Positions 15,045-23,150 of a DNA stretch of 32,546 nucleotides are shown piece by piece; position 1 is the first letter of the stretch, and each line of letters opens with the position of its first letter. Under the pieces are notes generated by a model. It had not been told where the DNA came from. It did no database searches and saw only the letters and a program-made list of their open reading frames with translations. The position numbers and the translations under genes were made by a program. The DNA is from an uncultured Collinsella sp. GTDB lineage: Bacteria; Actinomycetota; Coriobacteriia; Coriobacteriales; Coriobacteriaceae. Location of the stretch: positions 1 through 32,546 of the forward strand of contig CAKUGX010000009.1 of the NCBI GenBank assembly GCA_934654765.1. The letters run 5' to 3'.

Positions 15045-16166
15045 GTGCCTAGATATTCTACCGCCTTCGGAATGGACGTACACCTCAGGTCCACGACCGT
15101 CTGCGCGCTCGACGCGGAGACGGGCGAGGCCGTGACGAGGAGGTTCCGGGGCAACCCGTGGGGCGAGGTCGCGGAGTGGATGTCGGGCTTCCCCGGCCCG
15201 TCGCTCGCCGCCTACGAGAGCGGCTACCCCGGCTTCGCCCCGCAGAGGGAGCTCTCCGGGCTCGGCGTCGACTGCGTCGTCGCGGCCGTCTCCAAGGTCC
15301 CGAGGTCGGCGGCCGACCTCTCGTCCAAGAACGACCGCAACGACGCGGCCAGGATGGCCAAGGCGATACTGTCGCACGACGTCACCCCGGTATGGGTGCC
15401 GTCCCCCGAGATCGAGGGGCTCAGGGACCTCGCCGCAGCCCACGACGCGGCGACCGCCAGGCTCGCGGCGGCGAAGCAGCGGCTCCTGGCGTTCCTCGCC
15501 CGCCGGGGCTACGTCTACGGCGGCACGACGCCCGCCGGCAACCCCCGGAAGTACTGGACGTACGCCTTCCTCAGGTGGCTCGACCAGGTGCGGCCCGCCG
15601 ACGACGGCGGCATCCGGGCGCTCGCGGCGCTGAGGAACGAGGTCGAGGCGGCGGCCGAGGCGCGCGACGACCTCCTCGCCGAGTACAGGGCCGCCGTCGC
15701 GGCGGGCCCCCTCTCGGCCGAGGTCGAGGCGCTCCAGTCGATCAAGGGGTGCGGGTTCGCGCTCGCCGCCGCCTTCGCGTCCGAGGTCGGCGACTTCTCG
15801 AGGTTCCGCTCCGGCAGGCAGGTGACGGCCTACTTCGGCCTCGCCCCGAAGCAGAGGTCGAGCGCGGACTCCGTGCGCCTCGGCGGGATCAGCGGGGCCG
15901 GCAACGCGCTCGTCAGGAGGCTGGCGGTCGAGGGGTCCTGGTGCTACGCCCAGGCCGGCCACCAGCCGAAGCTGATGCCCAAGGGCTCCGGCGTCCCCCT
16001 CGAGATAAGGATGCACGGGAGGAAGGGGGCCGAGCGCCTGCTCCGGCGACGCGAGGAGATGCTCGGGAGGGGCATGCCCCAGGCTAAGGCGAACGCGGCC
16101 ACCGCGACCGAGCTCGTGAGGTGGCTGTGGACCCTCGGCATGATGTGCCGGGAGGGCGCGGAATAG
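15045..16166 (+). CDS. IS110-family transposase
   Basis: The 373-residue protein has the DEDD RuvC-like domain at its N-terminus: Asp11 in GMDVH, Glu58 in YESGY, Asp97 and Asp100 in NDRNDA. A helical region follows. The C-terminal Tnp_20 domain is seen in SIKGCGFALAAAFASEVGD (232-250) and TAYFGLAPKQRSSADS (261-276), ending in GGISGAGNALVRRL; Ser272 or Ser273 is the best candidate for the catalytic serine of this family. Length is within the family range of about 320-450. The GTG start at 15045 follows GGGAGG. All motifs are intact, so the element may be active. IS110 enzymes recombine DNA under the guidance of an element-encoded RNA. Confidence 0.9.
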   Translation: MPRYSTAFGMDVHLRSTTVCALDAETGEAVTRRFRGNPWGEVAEWMSGFPGPSLAAYESGYPGFAPQRELSGLGVDCVVAAVSKVPRSAADLSSKNDRNDAARMAKAILSHDVTPVWVPSPEIEGLRDLAAAHDAATARLAAAKQRLLAFLARRGYVYGGTTPAGNPRKYWTYAFLRWLDQVRPADDGGIRALAALRNEVEAAAEARDDLLAEYRAAVAAGPLSAEVEALQSIKGCGFALAAAFASEVGDFSRFRSGRQVTAYFGLAPKQRSSADSVRLGGISGAGNALVRRLAVEGSWCYAQAGHQPKLMPKGSGVPLEIRMHGRKGAERLLRRREEMLGRGMPQAKANAATATELVRWLWTLGMMCREGAE

Positions 16167-16378
16167 ACATAAGCCCCCGTCCCGGCGAGCCGGGCAGCCT
16201 TCGGGGACACCCCCGTTCTCGCTGTGCGCGCGGCGGTCGCCGCATTCGCGTCGACAGACTTGGGGAACCCCCGCCGAAGGAGAGGATTGCGGGCCGCCGG
16301 AGCGGTATCCGCGGATATGAGACTGAGCCGAAGGCGTCGACGACATGCCGGGGGCGGACCGGGACGGGTTCAACGGCA

Positions 16379-16414
16379 GGCCCCGCCGACCGATTGCAAG
16401 CGGTCGGCGGGGCC
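16379..16414 (+). ncRNA. Strong hairpin in the IS 3' non-coding segment, possible part of its guide RNA
   Basis: GGCCCCGCCGACCG (16379-16392) pairs perfectly with CGGTCGGCGGGGCC (16401-16414) around ATTGCAAG. It lies 17 bases before the right inverted repeat. No T-run follows, so it is not a standard terminator. Guide (bridge/seek) RNA identity is inferred from position only. Confidence 0.4.
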
Positions 16415-16456
16415 ATTGTGGCTCTTGACAGCGGATTGGGTCATATGAGCGAGCGA

Positions 16457-16548
16457 GCCGCATTTGCACCAAGGTGACGTGAAACGAAAGGGCGCTGACC
16501 TTCTGGTCGCGCCCTTGAAGTTGAACGTCAGATTGTCTCAAATGCGGC
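16457..16548. repeat. 92-bp nested palindrome beside the insertion sequence
   Basis: GCCGCATTTG (16457-16466) pairs with CAAATGCGGC (16539-16548); inside, TGACGT pairs with ACGTCA, and AAGGGCGC-T-GACC pairs with GGTC-GCGCCCTT around TTCT. Three nested stems; no coding capacity. Confidence 0.6.
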
Positions 16549-16565
16549 CCGCGCAGCGTCGACTC

Positions 16566-16593
16566 GTTACGCGGTTTGGTAAAACCGCGTAAC
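16566..16593 (-). terminator. Hairpin at the end of the DAHP synthase gene
   Basis: GTTACGCGGTTT (16566-16577) pairs perfectly with AAACCGCGTAAC (16582-16593), overlapping the first base of the stop codon. It has no T-run on the minus strand; termination is likely but not certain. Confidence 0.55.
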
Positions 16594-17624
16594 TAAACCC
16601 GCTCCGCGATCTCGTGGATGAGGTAGTCGGTCTTTTCCCAGCCCAGGCAGGGGTCGGTGATCGACTTGCCAAAGACGCCGCCATCGACTGGCTGATTGCC
16701 ATCCTCCAGGTAGGACTCGATCATAAAGCCCTTGACCAGCTTGGAGATGGACTCGTTGCGGCGGCAGCTGTCGAGCACCTCCTTGCAGATGCGGTACTGC
16801 TCCAGCGGGCGCTTGCCCGAGTTGTCGTGGTTGCAGTCGATGACCGCCGCCGGGTTGGCGTAGCCGGCATGCTCGGTATAGCGCTCGGCCAGGCGCTCCA
16901 GGTGCTCGTAGTGGTAGTTGGGGTAGGTGCGACCGTCGAGACCGATGTAGCCACGCATGACGGCGTGTGCGAGCGGGTTGCCGTCGCACTCAACCTCCCA
17001 GTTGCGGAAGATGAAGCTTTGATGTGCCTGGGCGGCGTAGATGGAGTTAAGCATGACGGTGGTGGAACCGGCGGTGGGGTTTTTCATGCCGACGGGCACC
17101 GAAATGCCGCTCGACACCAGGCGATGCTCCTGGTTTTCGACCGAGCGCGCGCCCACGGCAACGTAGCTCAGCAGGTCGACGAGGTACTGGTAGTTGGACG
17201 GGTAGAGCATCTCGTCGGCGGTAAAGAAACCGGTCTCCTCGATGACGCGCAGGTGCATGTGGCGGATGGCCTTGACGCCTTCGAGCAGGTCATCGGGCGC
17301 CTCGGGGTCGGGGTTGTGCAGCAGGCCTTTGTAGCCAGTGCCCTTGGTGCGCGGCTTGTTGGTGTAGACGCGCGGAATGATGATGAGTTTGTCCTTGACC
17401 TCTTCGGCGACCTTGGCCAGTCGGTTCATGTACTCAAGCACCGAGTCCTCGCGGTCGGCAGAGCACGGGCCGATGATGAGCGCTTTGCGTGCGTCCTCGC
17501 CGGTAAAGACCTTGGCGACCTCGGCGTCGAATGCCTGCTTTTTGGCGGTAAGCTCGGCGGAAAGCGGCATTTCCTCGCGGATCTCCATGGGGATCGGCAA
17601 CCTGCGCTTGAATTCCATGGCCAT
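16593..17624 (-). CDS. aroG: 3-deoxy-7-phosphoheptulonate (DAHP) synthase, class I
   Basis: The enzyme condenses phosphoenolpyruvate and erythrose 4-phosphate, the entry step of the shikimate pathway. The 343-residue protein is class I (AroFGH-like): GPCSAD (52-57, metal-binding Cys54), PRVYTNKPRTKGTGYKGL near 84-101, GARSVENQEHR near 158-168, GMKNPTAG near 179-186, and DCNHDNSGKRP near 263-273 with a metal-ligand His. AAAGGAGG stands six bases before the ATG at 17624. No other aromatic gene is nearby, so it is a stand-alone entry enzyme. Which aromatic amino acid inhibits it cannot be read from the sequence; no leader peptide rich in aromatic codons was noticed. Confidence 0.93.
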   Translation of the reverse strand: MAMEFKRRLPIPMEIREEMPLSAELTAKKQAFDAEVAKVFTGEDARKALIIGPCSADREDSVLEYMNRLAKVAEEVKDKLIIIPRVYTNKPRTKGTGYKGLLHNPDPEAPDDLLEGVKAIRHMHLRVIEETGFFTADEMLYPSNYQYLVDLLSYVAVGARSVENQEHRLVSSGISVPVGMKNPTAGSTTVMLNSIYAAQAHQSFIFRNWEVECDGNPLAHAVMRGYIGLDGRTYPNYHYEHLERLAERYTEHAGYANPAAVIDCNHDNSGKRPLEQYRICKEVLDSCRRNESISKLVKGFMIESYLEDGNQPVDGGVFGKSITDPCLGWEKTDYLIHEIAERV

Positions 17625-17712
17625 ATGGGGCCTCCTTTATCAATTAACGGCAACAATTGGCGAATTCTCGAATGCTCGGCATTATCCGCTGTCGCACGCT
17701 AAAGTGCAAGCG

Positions 17713-17767
17713 AAACCTGCCGAAAAGGGACAGGTTTATTTTGGTTGGTTTTATCTGGGGAAATGCC
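17713..17767 (-). repeat. Inverted partial copy of the tail of the 216-bp element
   Basis: The minus strand reads CCCCAGATAAAACCAACC, then CAAAATAAACCTGTCCC, matching the end of copies A and B, and continues like copy A into CGGCAGGTTT. AAACCTG/CAGGTTT forms the same hairpin. Only the last third of the element is present. Confidence 0.6.
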
Positions 17768-17832
17768 GGCGCTTGCCGGAAGGGGAGGGCCAGCGTACGG
17801 CACGCTGGCGCAAGTTGGATCTTCTGCGGCAT

Positions 17833-18072
17833 GCCCTGTGGACAAAAAACGGCAAATATGAGTACTGTTGCTAGCATAGTATCATATCGATCTTACAAGA
17901 TAATAGACACAACAGTAAATATGTTCATTAACGTTGGCATACAGAAGCATGCTACCGGGCATTTTGATCAATTTGAAGGCATATCTAGGCCGCAAAGAGG
18001 TCGTTTGGGGCAGTTTTGGCTGTTACTAAAAAGGTGACAGTACTCATATTTGCCATTTTTTGTCCACGGGGC
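17833..18072. mobile_element. 240-bp MITE-like element with 36-bp terminal inverted repeats
   Basis: The left end (17833-17868; GCCCTGTGGACAAAAAACGG, then CAAATATGAGTACTGT) is the inverse of the right end (18037-18072) with two mismatches. The 168-bp interior is AT-rich compared with its neighbours and has no convincing gene. Long terminal repeats, small size and no transposase fit a miniature inverted-repeat element. No target duplication could be recognised. Confidence 0.7.
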
Positions 18073-18126
18073 CTTGAGGGAGGCCGTTAATCAGGTCCCG
18101 GGGGAGGCGGTTCGAGGGCCGCAGAA

Positions 18127-18168
18127 CAAAAAACGGGGGCACAGTTCATTCTGCGCCCCCGTTTTTGG
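18127..18168. terminator. Bidirectional Rho-independent terminator
   Basis: CAAAAAACGGGGGCACAG (18127-18144) pairs with CTGCGCCCCCGTTTTTGG (18151-18168). T-runs occur on both strands. It ends the minus-strand ABC exporter operon. Confidence 0.85.
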
Positions 18169-18193
18169 GTATTGCGGTTGTTTGCCGCCGGTT

Positions 18194-20050
18194 TTACGCC
18201 GCCTCGTCGAATTGCGAGTTGTACAGGTCGGCGTAGAAGCCGCCCTGGGCGAGCAGTTCGTCGTGCGTGCCCTTCTCGACGATATCGCCGTCGCGAATCA
18301 CCAGGATCACGTCGGCGTTTCGAATCGTGGATAGGCGATGCGCAATGACAAAGCTCGTGCGGCCCTGCATCAGCGCGTCCATGGCGCGCTGGATGAGCTC
18401 CTCGGTGCGGGTATCAACGTTGGAGGTCGCCTCGTCCAGAATCAGCGCCGGGCGGTCAGCCAAAATGGCGCGCGCAATGGTCACGAGCTGGCGCTGACCC
18501 TGCGACAGGTTGGTGCCCTCCTCGTTAATCATAAAGTCGTAGCCGCCGGCGAGCGTATGGATAAAGTGGTCGCAGCGGGCGGCGCGTGCAGCGGCCTCGA
18601 CTTCGGCGTCGGTCGCATCGGGGCGTCCGTAGCGGATGTTCTCGCGGATCGTGCCGTTAAACAGCCAGGTATCCTGCAGCACCATGGCAAACTCGCCGCG
18701 CAGCGCCGCGCGGTCCCAATCGCGCACGTCAATACCCTCGACGCGCAGCGAACCGCCGTCCACATCGTAGAAGCGCTGTAGCAGCTTGATGAGCGTGGTC
18801 TTGCCGGCGCCGGTGGGGCCGACGATGGCAATGGTCTGGCCGGGCTTAGCCTCGCAGCTAAAATCGTGGATGATGGTCTTGTCGGGCGTGTAGCCAAACT
18901 TAACGTGGTCGAACTCCACGTGACCGGGACGCGCCTCGGGGATCTGCGCGTCGGCCTTCTGCTCCTCCTCGGGCGCGGCCAGGAACTCAAATACGCGCTC
19001 GGTAGCAGCAGCCATCGACTGCATCGTGTTGCTCACGTTGCCCAGCTGCTGCACGGGTTGCGTAAAGTTGCGCACGTACTGGATGAAGCTCTGGATGTCG
19101 CCGGGCGTGGCGTTTCCGGTCAGCGCGAGCTGCGCGCCCACCACGACAACGCCCACGTAGCCCATGTTGCCCACCAGACTCATGAGCGGCATCATCAGGC
19201 CCGACAGGAACTGCGAGCGCCAGCCACTGATAAACAGGCGGTCGTTTTGGCGGTCGAACTCCTTGATCGAGGCCTCGGCGCGGTCGAACACCTGAATGAC
19301 GTTCTGGCCGGCAAAGTCCTCTTCGATAATGCCGTTGACGGTGCCCAGGACCTGCTGCTGCTCGCGGAAGTACGGCTGCGAGAAGTGAATCATCACGGCC
19401 AGGATAATCGCGGCGGCCGGCAGCGTGAGCACGGTGACGCCGGTGAGCGGCAGGCTGATCGACAGCATCATGACAAGCACGCCGATAATCTGCGTGACGG
19501 ACGTAATAAGCTGCGTCACACTCTGGTTGAGGGACTGACCGAGCGTATCGACATCGTTGGTAATGCGGCTGAGTACGTCACCCTTGCTGTGATCGTTGAA
19601 GTAGCTCATCGGCACGACAGCGATCTTGGCGGCGATCTCCTTGCGCATGCGGTAGCAGATCTTCTGCGTGACGCCGGTCATGAGCCAACCCTGAATCAGG
19701 CTGCAGGCAGAGCTCGCCAGGTACAGGCAGAGCAAAAAGCCAAGCGTCTTGGCGATCCAGTCAAAGTCGACATCGCCGGTGCCGTTGACCTTGGCGACCA
19801 GGCCCTCGAACAGCTTGGTCGTAACCTGGCCGAGCACCTTAGGTCCTACAATATTAAAGATGACCGAGCACACGGCGAAGGCGACGGCGGCGAACACGGC
19901 AATCTTGTGCTGCCCGATATAGCCGAGCAGCTGCCTCATGGTGCCCTTAAAGTCCTTGGCCTTTTCGCCGCGGCCCATGCCGCCCATGCGGCCCATGGGT
20001 CCACGCTGACGGGTGGGCTTGGGAATCTGAGTCTTGGTCTCGTCTGCCAT
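18194..20050 (-). CDS. ABC exporter half-transporter with consensus ATPase site
   Basis: A 618-residue type IV (multidrug-type) ABC exporter subunit. A Gly/Met/Arg-rich N-terminal tail (about 1-40) is followed by six membrane helices (about 45-345) and a nucleotide-binding domain: Walker A GPTGAGKTT (411-419), signature LSQGQ (515-519), and Walker B LILDE (536-540) with the catalytic Glu540. Its start codon overlaps the stop of the partner gene by one base, so the two are translationally coupled and very likely form a heterodimer. The partner has Asp at the matching position. Substrate is unknown; drugs, peptides or lipids are possible. It is the last gene of the marR operon. Confidence 0.92.
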   Translation of the reverse strand: MADETKTQIPKPTRQRGPMGRMGGMGRGEKAKDFKGTMRQLLGYIGQHKIAVFAAVAFAVCSVIFNIVGPKVLGQVTTKLFEGLVAKVNGTGDVDFDWIAKTLGFLLCLYLASSACSLIQGWLMTGVTQKICYRMRKEIAAKIAVVPMSYFNDHSKGDVLSRITNDVDTLGQSLNQSVTQLITSVTQIIGVLVMMLSISLPLTGVTVLTLPAAAIILAVMIHFSQPYFREQQQVLGTVNGIIEEDFAGQNVIQVFDRAEASIKEFDRQNDRLFISGWRSQFLSGLMMPLMSLVGNMGYVGVVVVGAQLALTGNATPGDIQSFIQYVRNFTQPVQQLGNVSNTMQSMAAATERVFEFLAAPEEEQKADAQIPEARPGHVEFDHVKFGYTPDKTIIHDFSCEAKPGQTIAIVGPTGAGKTTLIKLLQRFYDVDGGSLRVEGIDVRDWDRAALRGEFAMVLQDTWLFNGTIRENIRYGRPDATDAEVEAAARAARCDHFIHTLAGGYDFMINEEGTNLSQGQRQLVTIARAILADRPALILDEATSNVDTRTEELIQRAMDALMQGRTSFVIAHRLSTIRNADVILVIRDGDIVEKGTHDELLAQGGFYADLYNSQFDEAA

Positions 20051-22416
20051 TAGCGCTCGCCTCCTTCCATAACGGCTGCAATTTCTTCTTGGGTAAGCCC
20101 CAACTCCTCGGCGGAAAGCTGCGACTGCGCGATCTCCAGATACGCCGGGCAGCCATGCAGCAGTTCCTCGTGCGTGCCCGTGCCTACCACGTGACCGTCG
20201 TCGAGCACGATGATCTGGTCGGCGTGCATGATGGTCGCGATGCGCTGAGCCACGACCACGAGTGCGGCGTCGGTGACGTTTTTGGCGAGCTCCTCGCGCA
20301 GACGCGCGTCGGTCTTGTAGTCGAGCGCGCTAAACGAGTCGTCGAACACCACGACCTCGGGTTTTTTGGCCAAAGCGCGGGCGATGGCAAGGCGCTGGCG
20401 CTGGCCGCCCGAAACATTGGAGCCGCCCTGGCTGATGGGAGAGTCGTAGCCACCTTCGCGCTCGGCGATAAAGTCCTCGGCCTGGGCGATGCGCGCGGCC
20501 TCGTGCATGTCCTCGTCGCTCACCGTGTCACCGGCAAACTTAAGGTTGCTCTCGACGGTGCCCGAGAACAGGCGTCCCTGCTGCGGGATATAGCCAATGC
20601 GGTGGCGCAGTTCGGAGAGCGTCATGTCGCGCACGTCGACGCCGTCGAGCGAAATGCTTCCGCCCGTGACGTCGTACAGACGCGGAATCAGCTGCACGAG
20701 CGTGGACTTACCCGAGCCTGTGGAGCCGATAATGCCGAGCATCTGGCCGGCGTGTGTGGTGAAGTTCACGCCGCTGATCACGTCAGCACGGGCATCGGGG
20801 TACTGGAAGCTCACGTCCCGGAAGCAGAGCTCGCCGCGCGGCGCGTTGGCTGCAGGCAGCTTGGGCGAGACGGGGTCGTTGATACTGGTGGGGCAGCTGA
20901 TGACCTCCTCCACGCGCTCGGCGGCAACCTCGGCGCGGGGCAGGATGACCGAAACCATGGTAAGGATCATAAATGCCATGACAATCTGCATGGTGTAGGA
21001 GATAAACGCCATCATGTTGCCGACCTGCATCACGCCGTCGGACACGCCCTGCGCGCCAAACCAGACAATGAGCACGGTGACGCAGTTCATGACGAGCATC
21101 ATGAGCGGCATCATAAAGCTCATGGCGCGGTTGGTGTAGAGCTGCGTGGTCATCAGGTCGAGCGATGCCTTGTCAAAGCGCTCGAGCTCGTGCTCCTCGC
21201 GGTTGAACGAGCGGATGGGCATCAGGCCGTCGAGCAGCTCGCGGGCGGTAAGGTTCACGCGGTCCACAAAGCTCTGCATCTTTTTGAACTTGGGCATGGT
21301 AAGACCCATGAGCACGCCGACGACGGCCGAGACCGCGATGATAGCGACGGCGATGGTCCACTCCAGGCCGGTGTGGTTGGCCAGAACGCGCATGACGGCG
21401 ACGATGCCCATAACAGGGGCCATAAGGCACATGCGGATAAACAGGGTCGCAGCCATCTGAATCTGCTGGATATCGTTGGTACAGCGGGTGATGAGCGAGG
21501 CCTGGCTAAACTTGCCCACTTCGGCAGGGGAGAAGTGCATAACCTTGTTGAAGGTCTCGCGGCGCAGGTCGCGGGCGATGGAGCAGGCGGTGCGCGATGC
21601 CACGGCGCCGGTCAGGATGGTGGCGACGAGCGACACCAGGCACAGGCCGAACATCGTGGTCGCCATGTGGCCCAGGTAGGCGTTCTGCACGTCGGCGGGG
21701 TCGATGCCCTGCGCCTTGTACTCGTCCTGCACGTAGGTCACGGCGCGCTGAGTCACGATGGAGCCCGACATGGAGCCCATCTTGTCTGCCATTTGGTTGG
21801 CGCCCTCGACGAGCTTGCTTTGGTCTACCAGACCGCCCTCGACACCCAGGCGCAGGCTCTTCATGGTGATCTTACCGCCGTCGGCATCAATCTGCTTTTG
21901 CATGTTCTGCGCCGCTACGGCCTTCTGCTGCATCTCGGCGAGCTGCTCGGGCGTCATCGCCGCCATCTGCTCGGGGGTGGGCATGGCCTGGGCAGCGTTG
22001 CTGTCTTTCTCGCTGAACGAGCCCATTATGTCGCCCATAGAGTCGGCGTCAATGCCCTGGTTGAGCGAAAGAACGACAGTCTCGGGCAGGCTCATAATGT
22101 CGGCAATCTTGCCTCCATCGGCACGCTCTTCCTCGGTGCCCTTGTACGTTCGAATGTCGTTTTTGTCAGCCTTGCTAAACACGGCCTCCACAGCCTTGGC
22201 GTCCTTGGCGCTCATAAAGAGTTCGAGGTCGTCGAGCGATTCGGCGCGGATGGTGTCGGGCACGGGCGAAGCGATGCCTCCCTGCTGCACGCCTACGTCG
22301 ACAATGTCGCTCATATAGGTGGGCAGCGCCAGGTCGGCGTTACAGCTGATTACGATGAGCACGATAGCCGCAAGCAGCGCCAGCACATGCTTCTTAAAGA
22401 GCTTGAGAATCCTCAC
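20050..22416 (-). CDS. ABC exporter half-transporter with large extracellular insertion
   Basis: A 788-residue exporter subunit, longer than the usual 570-620. TM1 (about 8-28) is followed by about 205 soluble residues (42-247) before TM2 (about 250-272). This extra domain is rich in Met, Gln and Ala (for example PTPEQMAAMTPEQLAEMQQK at 146-165). The nucleotide-binding domain has Walker A GSTGSGKST (564-572), signature VSGGQ (668-672) and Walker B VVVFDD (688-693), with Asp693 in place of the catalytic Glu. A degenerate site paired with a consensus site is typical of heterodimeric exporters such as BmrCD and TM287/288; BmrD also has an extracellular domain between TM1 and TM2. The gene overlaps marR upstream by 4 bases. 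Confidence 0.92.
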   Translation of the reverse strand: MRILKLFKKHVLALLAAIVLIVISCNADLALPTYMSDIVDVGVQQGGIASPVPDTIRAESLDDLELFMSAKDAKAVEAVFSKADKNDIRTYKGTEEERADGGKIADIMSLPETVVLSLNQGIDADSMGDIMGSFSEKDSNAAQAMPTPEQMAAMTPEQLAEMQQKAVAAQNMQKQIDADGGKITMKSLRLGVEGGLVDQSKLVEGANQMADKMGSMSGSIVTQRAVTYVQDEYKAQGIDPADVQNAYLGHMATTMFGLCLVSLVATILTGAVASRTACSIARDLRRETFNKVMHFSPAEVGKFSQASLITRCTNDIQQIQMAATLFIRMCLMAPVMGIVAVMRVLANHTGLEWTIAVAIIAVSAVVGVLMGLTMPKFKKMQSFVDRVNLTARELLDGLMPIRSFNREEHELERFDKASLDLMTTQLYTNRAMSFMMPLMMLVMNCVTVLIVWFGAQGVSDGVMQVGNMMAFISYTMQIVMAFMILTMVSVILPRAEVAAERVEEVISCPTSINDPVSPKLPAANAPRGELCFRDVSFQYPDARADVISGVNFTTHAGQMLGIIGSTGSGKSTLVQLIPRLYDVTGGSISLDGVDVRDMTLSELRHRIGYIPQQGRLFSGTVESNLKFAGDTVSDEDMHEAARIAQAEDFIAEREGGYDSPISQGGSNVSGGQRQRLAIARALAKKPEVVVFDDSFSALDYKTDARLREELAKNVTDAALVVVAQRIATIMHADQIIVLDDGHVVGTGTHEELLHGCPAYLEIAQSQLSAEELGLTQEEIAAVMEGGER

Positions 22417-22862
22417 TCGGCATCCCTCCTTTCTTGGTTGTGGTCAATGATCTGGTTGGTGCGTCGAAGCAGGCGCACCAGCTCGTTGGTATCTGCTTCG
22501 CCGAGCTGCTCAAGGAATGCCGCAGCGCGGTCCTCGAACTCTCGACGCTTGATTTCAAGATCCTGACGACCCTTTTCGGTCACGGTCACATGTACGCGAC
22601 GGCGGTCGGTCTTTGAGTGCTCGCGTTCGACCCAACCCTTGGCCTCGAGAACGCGCAGGATATTGGCGATGCGGGCGCTCGAGACCCATGCCTTGTCGGC
22701 AAGTTCGCTCGGCGTGAGCGAGCCGCCGGCGAGCAAAAGGGCGCGCATAACGGCCATCTCGCCGCTCAAAGCCTGGTCCGTAAAGCGCGAAACGCGCTGG
22801 TGCAGGCTGCCAAACTCGAGAAAGAGCTGGCGTCCAAGCTCGTGGAAATCAGTACCTTCCAC
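22413..22862 (-). CDS. MarR-family transcriptional regulator
   Basis: The 149-residue protein has a winged helix-turn-helix of MarR type: SGEMAVMRALLLAGGSLTPS, then ELADKAWVSSARIANILRVL for the recognition region (about 50-80), and a wing KTDRRRVHVTVTEKGRQDLE (about 84-103). It is the first gene of an operon with two ABC exporter subunits (4-bp overlap), the standard layout for a MarR repressor of its own efflux system. The ligand is presumably a substrate of the exporter. CTAGAAA and TTTCTAG occur as an inverted pair 51 bp apart just upstream and may belong to its operator. Confidence 0.9.
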   Translation of the reverse strand: MEGTDFHELGRQLFLEFGSLHQRVSRFTDQALSGEMAVMRALLLAGGSLTPSELADKAWVSSARIANILRVLEAKGWVEREHSKTDRRRVHVTVTEKGRQDLEIKRREFEDRAAAFLEQLGEADTNELVRLLRRTNQIIDHNQERRDAE

Positions 22863-23150
22863 TGAAAACCCCTAACACTAGAAACTATTTTCGGTGAAAA
22901 ATGATACCCCTACACGTGCGCCATAATCGATAGATTTCTAGGCATGTCCCAAAAATCTACCGCGCGACGAGGCCGTATAAAGAGCGCATAAAGACTTAAA
23001 GACGTTCAATTACTGAAACGTTTCAAAGAACTATCATGCACGCGGTTAGGCGAGGGGTTGTCACCACCATGACGACTGGGACTCATTTATCGCCACGTGC
23101 GATGCTCCAACTTCCCGCAAGGAGACACCAAAATAAAGGGGGTTGGAGTC
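22863..23150. promoter_or_regulatory. Divergent promoter region of the marR operon and the SDR/permease operon, with LacI-type operator
   Basis: TGAAACGTTTCA (23014-23025) is a perfect 12-bp palindrome with central CG, the form recognised by LacI/CcpA-family regulators, 125 bases before the dehydrogenase start. Nearer the marR gene lies the CTAGAAA (22878-22884)/TTTCTAG (22935-22941) inverted pair. No gene is supported in this interval. Confidence 0.55.

Larger units (their letters stand above)
14921..16445 (+). mobile_element. IS110/IS1111-type insertion sequence (about 1.5 kb)
   Basis: TATGACCCAATCCG (14921-14934) and CGGATTGGGTCATA (16432-16445) are perfect 14-bp inverted repeats around one transposase gene. 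Members of the IS1111 group of the IS110 family have sub-terminal inverted repeats of this kind, so the true ends may lie a few bases further out, and no target duplication is expected. The non-coding 3' part (16167-16431, 265 bp) is longer than the 5' part (110 bp), also as in IS1111 elements, whose guide RNA is encoded downstream of the transposase. GC content and AGG/CTC-rich codon use are clearly higher than in the neighbours, which suggests recent arrival from a higher-GC host. Confidence 0.75.

Noticed and set aside
17657..18037. 126-codon open frame across the region upstream of DAHP synthase
   Set aside because: It runs through the inverted tail repeat and into the MITE-like element, has no ribosome-binding site and no family resemblance.
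20089..22566. 825-codon frame on the plus strand opposite the ABC exporter gene
   Set aside because: Composition is His/Ala/Gly-rich with no motif, while the minus strand encodes complete Walker and signature motifs.
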